Under the pieces are notes generated by a model that ran no database searches, was not told where the DNA came from, and saw only the letters and a list, made by a program, of their open reading frames with translations. DNA of 64,000 nucleotides from positions 5,799,743 to 5,863,742 of the forward strand of contig NC_088778.1 of NCBI RefSeq assembly GCF_954871325.1, read 5' to 3'. Positions 44,530-56,200 of the stretch are shown here, piece by piece. The stretch comes from Gordionus sp. m RMFG-2023 (taxonomy: Eukaryota > Nematomorpha > Gordioida > Chordodea > Parachordodidae). The position numbers were made by a program, and so were the translations under genes. Position 1 is the stretch's first letter; every line of letters begins with the position of its first letter.

Positions 44530-44535
44530 AATAAA
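44530..44535 (+). terminator. Poly(A) signal AATAAA of the GPCR-like gene
   Basis: AATAAA 43 nt after the stop codon at 44487, on the gene's strand. Confidence 0.55.
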
Positions 44536-44559
44536 TAGGCGATAGAATTCTTAAATATA

Positions 44560-45540
44560 AAACCTAAACTAAATATAGTATTTCCCATAAGTATGTATGT
44601 TAGAGGTATACTGTGTTTTCCCGGCAATGTGTTATTTTTTCAACTTTAATTTATTTTTTGAGTGCGTTTTTTTTAAATTTAAATAGCTAATTTTACCGGA
44701 AATTTATTACAGCATGTTTAGAATTCCTATCTTATGAATGTAGATAATTTTACCGTTTTGAGTCATTTATCATGTATATATATATATATATATAATATAT
44801 GGAAAAACTAATATAAATTATATTAAGTTCAATAGTTCATGACAAAATTATCTCAAATTCATAGGATAAATATTCCAAACATGATGCGATACATTTCCAG
44901 TAAAATTAGATTTTTAAAATTAAAAATGGCACTTTAAAAAGAATTTAAAGTTTAAAAAAATAATAAAACATTGCCGCTATGTAAATTTTAATAATTGTAT
45001 ATCATTTATGAACATACATGATTCATAGGAGTACCTAAGGAGGGAGAGAGGGCTCAAAAATTTTTTTAGCCAATATTGAATTATCCCCCTACATTTTTCC
45101 CGCCTCCTCTCCCGCAAGGATGAAAACATAAAAAACAAAATTATTTTATAAAAATTTTTAGGAACTAAAAAATTATTTAAAAAATCGTGTAAAACCCAAA
45201 GAATTTTTATGTAACTTGATCAAGGGCCATTCAAGCAGTGGGGATTAAAGATCCAATAAATTTATTAGTGAAAAGTCCCTTAAAATTTTCTTTCAGGGAA
45301 TTAAAATTAATTGTTCACTCAAAATTTACAAAAGGAGAAAGGGTAATCATTAAATTTTTAAAAACAAATTTTTTTTAAAATTATTTATATATAAACGAAA
45401 TTAAAATTTATAAAGATAAAAATTTACAATTAATATTAATAGATGAAATTAAAATTTATAAAAATAAAAATTGAATATCTGATTCGCAAATTCTAAGGTA
45501 GGAAATCTGAATATTTCTTAAGTTTCTGTAATCGCATTAA
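44560..45540. other. Gene-free AT-rich stretch
   Basis: Contains a TA microsatellite at about 44778-44800 and a C-rich scrap near 45080-45120. No coding block. Confidence 0.5.
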
Positions 45541-46110
45541 CTCCTTGTCGGGAAATATTCTCAGTGCTGCTGGATGAAAACGACGTCAAGAGTAGACCTA
45601 GGCGATTTCTACCTCCAGGTCACCCTGATCAAAAACGGCATGACATGGGGAGAGAGACCCGTGAATGAAAATCAGCCACCGACCCCCGGAGCTCTACGCA
45701 AGAGGTGCTACAACTGCCAGGAGGAGGGCCACCTTAGACATAAATGTGCTCGGCTATCCAGGGAGGTCCGCGTGCCCATAGGAGTAATGTCGGAGAATCC
45801 GCGAGTGGAAACTAACGATGGTCGGAAACATACGTACCGTGAGATGGAGCCGGGACAGCCAACGACCTCCGTTCCTCTAAGGCCCTATAAGAATATTGAT
45901 CGGCATTCTCCAACTATGCAAAATTACGACGCCCGTGTCCAGCACCCGAACAGATCTCGAGGTCCGAATGCGAGAGACCTGCTGCAAAGAACTGTGGCGA
46001 CTTTGGCCACCGAGGTCCCGCCGCCAATCGGTAATGATGACTTCTGAGGAAACCCAATGTCAGCTTAAGGAGATTATTCGCGGCTGTATTCTTATGGCAT
46101 TAGAGTAAGC
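45541..46110 (+). mobile_element. Gag-like zinc-knuckle fragment (retroelement fossil)
   Basis: A GC-rich patch encodes a basic, Pro-rich protein piece with one CCHC knuckle, CYNCQEEGHLRHKC, near residues 44-57 of the reading that starts at 45574. Composition contrasts sharply with neighbours, suggesting a transferred or recently inserted element. No polymerase follows; a poly-T-rich sequence begins soon after. It may be the gag of an LTR element or ORF1 of a LINE. Broken at both sides. Confidence 0.55.
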
Positions 46111-46237
46111 TAATTATTTTTTTTTTGCACCTCATCACAGCCGCAAATATATAGGTGTATTTTTGTATATAAATAAATAATGTTAGTATGTGTTTTTTTT
46201 TTATATTGGCATGCCATTGGCCCATATAGGGGTGGCA

Positions 46238-46616
46238 TGTCGTAGTTTTATATTCATATATTCATATTACGTAATGCCAATCAACCGATTTAAATAAGTT
46301 TGATTGGATTATAATTACCATTGAAAAACACGTGATTAAAAATTTTTTTTTTTCGTGTTCGATAATAATTGTAAAAAAAAAATATTATTAAAAATTATGG
46401 ATTTTTTTCGGAATATATGATTATTGTAAAATTATTAGAATTGTAAGACCTTTTGTTGTAATCAAAGATTATTATAAAAAGCATCGTATTTTTCTAAAAT
46501 ATCTATTCTGTAATTGTTGGAAGGGATTCTTCTAATTTATTTTAGTTAGTTTTTCTTAAATTGTAATTTAAGAAGGGTTGAGAGTAAGGGTGTATATTTT
46601 CATAGTTTTTTTTACA
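46238..46616 (+). repeat. Solo-like LTR, inverted relative to the adjacent element
   Basis: 379 bp starting TGTCGTAG and ending TTTTACA. It is the reverse complement of the LTR at 49494-49869, so the two LTRs face each other rather than being direct repeats. It abuts the RNase H end of the minus-strand Gypsy fossil. Confidence 0.8.
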
Positions 46617-49493
46617 ACCTGGTCTCCACATCTCGAAAAACTCGCGAGAAAAAAAGATGGGTCTCTCTAAGCCCTCTATTACATGTAATAACGCCCCACT
46701 AGCCCCTTTATTCGAGGCATCCACCATAACAATTTCCAATTCATTGTCGAAACACACCAAAACCGGCACTTCGCCAATTTTTCCCTTTAAAATTTCAAAA
46801 GCAATTTGCTGTTCATCCCTTCACTCAAAATGAATTCCCTTTTATCCTCTACGAAACGATGATAATAATTCACCCTACCTAAAAAAGATTGCAACTCAGC
46901 CTTACTATTGGGCTGTTTCAAATTCGATATATTTTTCAAATTTTTATCCAATGGTTTCACTTCAATCCCATTAATTCGATGACCCAAATATTCAACCTCC
47001 ATTACCCCCAGAACGCTTTTCTTCTTATTGGCTCTCAAGCCTTTGTCACGAATTCTCCTAAACACCTCCTCCAAACGTTGATTATGCTGCTCCGGCGTCA
47101 CCCCGGTAATTAACACATCATCCATATAATAAAATACCCCTTCCAATCCTTGGAAAACTGACGCCATGGTACGTTGAAAAATAGGGGCAGACCAAATGGT
47201 AATCTACAAAAAGCAAATAACCCCTTCGGGGCGTTATCGTCAATAATTTACGAATTTTCTCCTTCAATGGTAATTGTAAATACGCTGAAGAAAAATCAAC
47301 CTTTGAAAAATATTTTGCCCCCTTTAACTGAGCCAAAATCTCTTCAATCCTAGGCAACGGATATTTAACCTCCACTACCCATCGATTTACTGTCACCCTG
47401 AAATCAGCACAGAGTCGCAGTTTACCATTTGTTTTTTTAACCGGAACCAACGGAGTGGCCCAATCACTATATTCCACCGGAATGATGATACCATCTTCTA
47501 CCCATCGCTCCAATTCCTCATCAATCTCCTTCCTCCATTCAAAAGGAACCCTCCGACAAGCCAAAAAAATAGGTGAAAAACCCTCTCTAAGTTGAACATC
47601 AACCTGATAATCATTTAAACATCCCAATTTTTCTTCAAAAATTATACCATATTGTCTAACTAAAATTGGAATAGCATGGTTCACTCTATCCCATTCATTT
47701 ATTCCCCCAGCCATAATTTGATCCTCATGGCTCTCAACATCAATCCTCGATTTGCCTGATCTACCCATTACCTCCTCCGAAATTCCGCCAATTTGTTATC
47801 GAGGTTTTCCGAAATTTCCTCCCGTTCAACATCAATTTTTACATTACTATTTATGGTGAAAACATTCCAATAATTATTAAGAGGACCCAGCTGCGTAATC
47901 CAATCCCAACCCATAATGGTTTTCACATTTTCCTTCACAACCCATAAATCCAAGAAAAATATTACATCATTCAGATTAACCCCCAATTTTGCCTTGCCTA
48001 CAACGGCAACTTCTGACCCATCAAACTGCCTGACGCACATAGTTTTCCAGTCTACCCCCAGGCCAATACCTATAAAAATTCTCCTGGGACATCAAAAAAA
48101 TACTAGCCCCGGTGTCAAACAACACCTCTATATTCCTATGGTCAACTTCCAAATTAACCCTCGGACACGTACATGATCCATTTACTCTCTCCGTCATTAA
48201 AATATCCTATGTTTTAATCAGAGAGTCAGTGTTTATTCCATCGGAAATAACAATTTCATTAGAATTCACATTGTCCCTTAAATCCAATTCGGAATTTAAA
48301 AGCTTACTACTGACAACTACATTTCTTTTAACAAGATTTGTGGGACATTTTTCCCAACTAAAATTCCTGACATCCCTTCTAAGGGAATAACGGACAATAT
48401 TCCTCGGATACTGTTCCCACTTGAACTGATTACCCTCCCTTCCATGAGGATTACGAGGATGACTTATTTTTATTTTATCACTCCCATTATCACGACTAAC
48501 AATATCAAATGTTTTGTTATAAAAAAAATTCCGATCTCTCGGAGCCCCTCTCCTATATGATTCACTCTGCAATCATATAGTCAACACAATTGAGATATTT
48601 CCATGCAGTCCACGGCCACATGTCCCGGCCTTTTACACCTAAAAAATTATCTAGCCCCGTTCATACTGACCATCTTTACATTAGCATTTCATATCTCAGA
48701 TCTTTTTAACGGAAATCCCTCTTAAAACCTGGACCACACAAGCATCCCTTTTGTGTCCCCTCGAACCACAACGGTTGCAAATGGTAATCTCCTCAAATTT
48801 TTTATTTACTGACACTCCATTATTTTCCTTGTAACTATTTTTACCATTATTATTATTTTGTTTACATGTATGGCACTTCACGGAATTTCTGCTCAACCTC
48901 ATCAACGCAATGATGACTTCTTTCATCTCTTTCACTTCTTGGAGGATCTTGCCGGACCTCTCCAAACCATTCCCAGCCTTAATTTCATCTAAAACATCTT
49001 TTAGACTACTTTCCGTCTGCTACTTTTTTAACATAATCAGCCAACACCGGAGTGTCCTTTTTAAAATTACAATACATTTCTGCCAGTACCGCAGTACTAA
49101 ATACATAATTACCAATATCCCAACAGTAAACAACTGTCTACCTAAATCCAATTCATTAAAGTTCTTATACAAAACTTTATAACCCAAATCCTTATAATAG
49201 AGAACCTTATCACTAAAACTGTGCTCCCCACCATGCCTAAAAAAATAACCCATTTGCTCATAAATTTTTAATTAAGATCACCGCCCAATTAATTCAAATT
49301 AAACAAAAATGCTTATATAAAATAAGAATATATGGATATTACAAAAAAAAATTCACAATAAAATACGTATCTAGAGTTAGTACTTATGCGTTGTCAAAAA
49401 TTTATCAGATAAAAAATATATATCAACAAAAATTTTGTTTTACCTTTACAACCGAATCACTCCAAACCTTCTGATCCGTGTCACGAGCACCAC
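46617..49493 (-). mobile_element. Ty3/Gypsy-type retrotransposon, internal part (fossil)
   Basis: Reading the minus strand from the LTR at 49494-49869: a primer-binding-site-like TGGTGCTCGTGACACGG at about 49474-49490, then gag with the knuckle CNRCGSRGHKRDAC (near 48740-48790). Next is an aspartic protease with FDTGASIFLM (near 48090-48120), reverse transcriptase with KVDFSSAYLQLPL (near 47260-47300) and YYMDDVLITG (near 47100-47130), and RNase H with VDASNKGASGALLH (near 46680-46720). No integrase part is seen before the inverted LTR. It is broken, with several breaks. Gypsy assignment rests on domain order and motifs. Confidence 0.88.
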
Positions 49494-49869
49494 TGTAAAA
49501 AAAACTATGAAAATATATCCCCTTACTTTCAACCCTTCCTAAACTCAAATTACAATTTAAGAAAAACTAACTAAAATAAATTAGAAGAATCCATTCCAAC
49601 AATTACAGAATAGATATTTTAGAAAAATACGATGTTTTTTATATTAATCTTTTATACAGATCTAATAATTTTACAATACGAAAAAAATCCATAATTTTTA
49701 ATAATATACTTCTTTTTTTTACAATTATATTTGAACACGAAAGAATAAAATAATATTTTTATCACGTGTTCTTCAATGGTAATTCTAATTATAATCCAAT
49801 CAACCTTATTTAAATCGGTTGATTGGCATTACGTAATATGAATATATATATATATATAAAACTACGACA
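49494..49869 (-). repeat. 5' LTR of the Gypsy fossil
   Basis: 376 bp; on the minus strand it starts TGTCGTAG and ends TTTTACA, directly before the primer-binding site. Contains a TA microsatellite. Close but not identical to the 46238-46616 LTR. Since these two may come from different insertions, their divergence is not a safe clock. Confidence 0.85.
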
Positions 49870-52800
49870 GTATTAATAATAAAAGGAAGATTAATATAAT
49901 TAATTAATTTGCTAATAATTCTTACAAGTCTTTTTTTCACTAACCGATTTACCACGCTATTAATCTCCTGAAGTTTCCACAATCAAATTTTACAAAACAA
50001 GAAAAAAAAGTTTTTATTTAGAAATTTTTTCCCATCTATGTATATTATTTTAATATGCAAAAAAAATTACAAGTATATTAAAGTTCATAAAATAATAAAT
50101 TTCAAAACTGAATATTCAAGTATTAATACTTTACAATCGTCTATAACATATTCACAACCCAAGTAATTATATAATCATATAATTCATATTCAATTTATAC
50201 AACCGTCGATAACATATTCACAAACCAACTCATTATATAATAATATAATTCATAATCAAATTATTGCGTATTTATAAAAATGAATTACGCCTAAATCTAA
50301 CAGGATTTAAACTCTTTATTAAGAGATAAAAGGAAATACAACTATTAAAGTCTATTCATTTATTATTGAATATGTCTAAGAATATAATTTTTTATAAGTT
50401 ATTTATTGTATAAGAAAATAAACCTCGCTCCATTCAAGAGAGAATATATGAAAAAATTTTACCTAAGCATTTGCAGTTTACCTTGGCATTTGTAATTTAG
50501 TCAAACCGATTTTTAAATTATATTTTTCAACGATCTATTATAAATATATCATAATGAAATATTATTATTAATTTATATTACATTTATTATTTATAATGGT
50601 TTTATGTTTATTATTTAAAAATCCTAATTTCTTAAGATATTGATAAAACACAGAAGGCAGAGAAAATTAATGATAAAATTTATTGTGAAAAACAATATTG
50701 TAAAGACTTTATTTTTCTAAAATAATTTATACATCCTATATCTTTACAATTTCCATACTATATATATTATTATTTTTATAAATATTTACATATATACAAA
50801 AGAAGGATTTTATAAAATTAGATTTATTTTAATGTCAATTTAAGAAAAGAATAATTTAAGCTAATTTAAAGTTTTTACATATATAAATAGAAAAGTACGA
50901 AATAACTTTTTTTAAAGGTTACATTATTTACATATCTAACGGATACATTATATACTATAATTTTAATTGATATATGCAATATCAAACTTTCCTTTTAGCA
51001 TATAAAACCCACAATTTATCAATATTATGTTTCGTCTAAAATTATTGCATAAAATAATATTAATTTTTATACATCCACTAATAAAATAGGATTTTGTTTA
51101 ATCATTGATTACAAAATTAAAACCCATAGTATATATTTGGGTTTTTAAATTTCAAGGTAAATTTTAAATAATACAAAAATGAGCAAAAAAATATTTGATC
51201 GAGGACACCATATTTTAGTTTATTATTTAAATATTTGGTGACATTAATATTTTTCCTATTTTTAATCATTTTATTTTCATTTTTTTTTAAAAAAAATTTC
51301 TTTTGTCATTTAGCTGCTACTAAAAGACGGCTAAATAGCCGGCTATTAAGTATTAAGTATATAGGCGACCTAGGATATAGCCTAAGTTTTTTATAATTAG
51401 TGAGATATTAATCAATAATATTATTTTTTTATCGATAATATTGCTAACCTTTACCCTTGTTAATAACCAAAAGATAAAAAAATAAAATCACAATTTAATT
51501 CATGATTTTGTGTCTAAAATTATAAATTTGATTTTTAAAAAAATTATTTATATGAATTCTCGCAAATGGAAATTTTGTTGAATGGAACTTAAATGTTTCT
51601 AAGTTCATTTCCATGCCATATATTCAATTCTCCATTCTTCCCATCAAGAACCCTTATCAATACTAGTATTATTATCTTTCTTTAATGAATAGTTTATCCA
51701 ATATTAATCATTTGAATGGCGCAAATATAAACGAATCTCATTGTTGTGCTTAGATTTATTACTATTAGCTAACTGATTTTTTTTTTACTATATGTTAGCT
51801 ATTTCTGGTTTATTTTACCTTTGATACTATTTTAAAAAATTTAAAGGCTAAAATCATTAATTCATAATTTAAAAAATTAGTAATCTACAGATCTTTCATA
51901 AATTTTTATAGTACTTTAATATTTTCTAAAAGGCAAGTATCAGTTTGATCATTATATGTTAGTATTTATTATATTTCATGTATATTTGTCGTAATAATTA
52001 GGAGGTATGCAATGTGTGGGTTAAAATATTTTAAATAATGGGCGTGTGAGCGGGCTTCTAAAACAATGGGGGTGGGCGAATTTGCAATACTTTTCGGGCG
52101 AAATTAGTTAAACAATTTCTATTCATTAAAAAAAATCATTTTTTTTTATTTCATAATAAATATTTTACAAGTTTAAGTAAGAATATTAAAATAAAATAAA
52201 GAACCAACCAATAAAATAATTATAGGAAAATTAAACAAAATTTTCAGGCAATTATATTTAAGTTTTTGCATAATTTGAAAAATGTCACTAATTCAAAAAT
52301 AGTAACGAATGCTTCTTTACAGCGCTGTAAAATCACTTTATGTTTAATACATCAAATGCGCCAATTTAAAAACGGTTATTTCAGATTATAGCCAAAGGCA
52401 AATTACCCAAGCTTAGAAATTTTACCCATAGATGATAGAAAGGTCTGGACATCTGCATGGGTAATAACATTTTAACTAATATTTTGATTTTGTGGTTTTT
52501 AAAAAATCGGATAAATGGATCCCGTTCAACAACACTATAATTTATACTAAATTTTTTTTAGAAGAAATTTATGGCATTTATTTATAAAAAAATATATATA
52601 TAGCTATAATATATTTATATATATATGTACATAAAAAAAATATCATGATATTTGATGTATATTATATTATACATCTATCGTATTACATATAATTTAACGT
52701 TGTTTCTTACTCTTATTTTTAAAGGATGTTATGCATATTATTTATAAATTAAGGGAAATTAAATATAATTTTAGAAAGGATTGGTCAAATTTAAAAAAAA

Positions 52801-53205
52801 TTATCATCATTGCATATTTTTAATTCTTTCTTAAACACAATGTGTGTATATAATTTATAATCAAAAAATATAATATATTAAATATTATGAATAAACGTTT
52901 GTTATATTATGATATATTCTAAATATATAATGGAATATATTTTCTTTTGATTTTTATATTACAATAAATCTAAAAAAAAATTTAATAAAATAATTATTTG
53001 ATATGGTGTGATTATTGCTAAAAAAATCATTTTTTGTTCTTAAATCTTAACATAATAAATTTGAAGTTAAACAAGGTATACCTATCAAACATAATAAAAT
53101 CTATTAAAACTAAATCTATACTCAAACACAACCTTATATTGAATATAACCATGTGACACCTACGAATCTAAATACATTACAAAAAGTATTAGACAAGCGA
53201 AATCC
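49870..53205. other. Gene-free AT-rich stretch downstream of the DENND1 gene
   Basis: Apart from the tandem duplication at 50131-50263, only A/T-rich sequence with dense stops on both strands. Confidence 0.5.
50131..50263 (+). repeat. Tandem duplication of a 66-bp unit
   Basis: Two adjacent units begin TACAATCGTCTATAACATAT and TACAACCGTCGATAACATAT and stay similar to their ends, with a handful of differences. Confidence 0.75.
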
Positions 53206-56200
53206 TCATTCAAATTTTTCCCATTGCCTTCCTCCTGTTGAAGAATGAGACTGGCGTTTTATATTTTGAATGTGATTCATGTCAGAAACTTTATCTGCTA
53301 GCGAGTAACCCAAAAGATTTTGTTCTAGCAAGGCAAAGTGACCCGGACCTTCGATTTCGCAATCTAAGTCTATCAAACTGCGTTCTTTGGTTGTTGCTCC
53401 AACGTCGACAGAAAATGGCAAATTTTGGGGGAGATACATTTTTTTATTCTTAATGTATCCATTGGATAATTTAAATGCGGAGCTGTGATTGTCAGGATAG
53501 GAAGAGGATATTTCGGGGTTGAAATCGTTTTCGAAGGATATTGAAGCCCCGTTCATAGTACCATTTAGGCTCTATTAATTTAAGAAATTTTTAAAAGAAG
53601 GTTTTGTGATTATGATAATAAATGGCAGAATGCAATCATATTTATCTTAAAAATCATCCTCTTTTGAATATTTTTTTCAGTTTTTTTACCCCTAAAATTT
53701 TAATAATATGTGAATAAATTAGGATTTTATACATACGTTAGGAGCACCGCTAGTTGCATAACCGGAATCATCGTTAAGAACCATCTTTTTATTCATGAGA
53801 ATCTTCTCAGGATCAAATCTTCGAATGGCACCCGAAGATTCGTTCAGGTAAAAATTGGAAGCATGTGGGGAAGCGTTTTCTGAGAAAAGGGATGATTGAC
53901 GTTCGCAGGACGAAAAATGGCCATTTAAATGCTTGCTTTTGTTATTACTATTCTTTCCATCGCTATCGCTACTATCAAAGGGAGGAGATACGTCGTAAAA
54001 ATGTCCCGACCCATTATTAAGAGGGTCATCGGCATCGATATTTTTGTTGAGGTTATTAGAATTATGACCTAGGAAAGGGTGGCTAGGGTTCGCCAGTTTG
54101 GAAGTCAGCAATTTAGCGGCTCGCTTTAGGAAAAACTCCTTTTCTAGAACTTGGCTGGTCTTGCGTTTAAGAACGGTCAGGTAAAAATCGCCTTCGCCCT
54201 TCACATTAAAAATAAAAAAAATTATATTTATAACTTATTTAAACATAGAAATAAGAATTTAAATTTTCAAGCGAGGTTTAAAGAGGAATGAGAATTAGGG
54301 GACGCCACGTGACTAAAATTATTAAAGGCTAATGATGGGCTTCGTTTAAAAACTTCTTACCATAAACATGATGAAGGTACGATTAAACGAGTCACTATTT
54401 TAATAGCATGATAGCCACGTGACTGTGGGTATATGAGAATACCATACAATGATCTCGACATTGTTTCCTTGTGACTGTGACGACAGTTTTAAGTTTTTTT
54501 TACAAAGAGTCCAAAAAATTGATATTAAAATAACTGCTAAGATCACTAATTCAATTGTTTCTAGTTCCTATCTTCAAAAATAAAGATAATCCAAATGATT
54601 TCCAAAATAACAGGCATACAACTAATATCCCATTGTCTAAAACTCTAAGAAAAAATATAAAAAAGGCTAAAAGAAACATTCGAAATAGGAGAGACTCAGT
54701 TAGGCTAAATGCCTGGAAAATCAGCAACTGATGTCATCCAAGCAATTAAACAAATGAGTGAAAAATATTAAGAGAAAAAGAAGCGACATTTGGTCATTCT
54801 CTCGATCTAGAGAAGGCTTTAGATATAACTCCGAAAAAACTTATCTGGTGGACCTTATACGGCAAAAAGATCATTAAAAAAATAAATATTCGAATCATAC
54901 ATAAGAATAAGAACCATACTACAATTTAAAGCACAAGTGGTACATCCTCACCATCAGACTTTCCGATAACCAAAGAGTCTTGTTCACAATAGTGACAGCT
55001 GTTCTATCATAGGCCAACTAGGAATTCCATGGAATATACTGGGAAGTTTAAAAATAGTACCCATAAAAATCATCGTAAATGGACTAAGATGGTATAGGCA
55101 TAAGGTGAGTAAAAGTGATGGATAAACGGCAAAAAGGCAAGCCAAAACTTTAATGGGCCCTGTAAAGTAAAATTAAATAAGACTAATTATAGGAATAACA
55201 TAAAATGGTAAGAGATACTGAAGAAGCTTACCACCCGAAATTTACTAACAATAAATGTGATCTTAGTAATTTGGAGAAAATTTTTGAATTTTTCTCGAAA
55301 CGTCAAAGACCTGCTGAGGTCAAATAGATTTTATTTTGATTATAGGTTTTTTACACTTGGTTAGTGTAATTTTTAAACTAATTAATAAGAATTTATTTTA
55401 ACGAATTTCCAGATTTGTCATTTTTTTAAATTTCCCCGCCCGGATTTATAAAATCACACCATTTATTCGTCAGTTCCCGGCCGGTTACCCGGGCCACGCT
55501 CTGGGTCGAAAGGTTTCTGAAAAATTGAAAAAGGTTTTCATTTAATAAATAGTATCAAAACGATCCCTAGGAAAAAAGATAATATTATTATTATATCGAA
55601 TTTGATTCCACCTTTTAAATACATTTTTTTTAAAATATATTTAAATTAGGTTTAAACGTATCTTAGAGTTTGTAAAAAAAAAATATATAAGATAATTAGA
55701 TTGCATGTCATCATAACACATGCACAGATAATTTTGCTTATATATTATAATTTAAAAAACTGACTACTTTTTTTTATTAAAATCAACATATAATTTATGA
55801 AACAATTCAGACTACCAGGTCAGCCAATTGGTAAAAAAAAATTACATTTTTTAAATTAACAAAAAAATATTTAAAAAAAAACATGAAATGTCTATTTTGT
55901 AATATTTAGTAGAAAAGAGAAATTAGATAGACTTTCTTTAGTATTATTTTAACCGTAAATACGGCCCACTTGGAAAATGATTGGCATCGATATGTTAAAA
56001 GATACGAATATATATTGTGCCAAGTTTTTATTCCAAAAATAAGTCATAGTGTCTTCGCTAAGCAATTAAAAGTGCGCATATTTTCGTATTTTATTTTGGC
56101 AAATTTGTAAACAATATAATACGGCATGAGTGACTTAGCAAATATTCGCTTTTTACAAACGCATATTAGCGCGTTTTGTTAATTGCATGCGGGGGAATTT

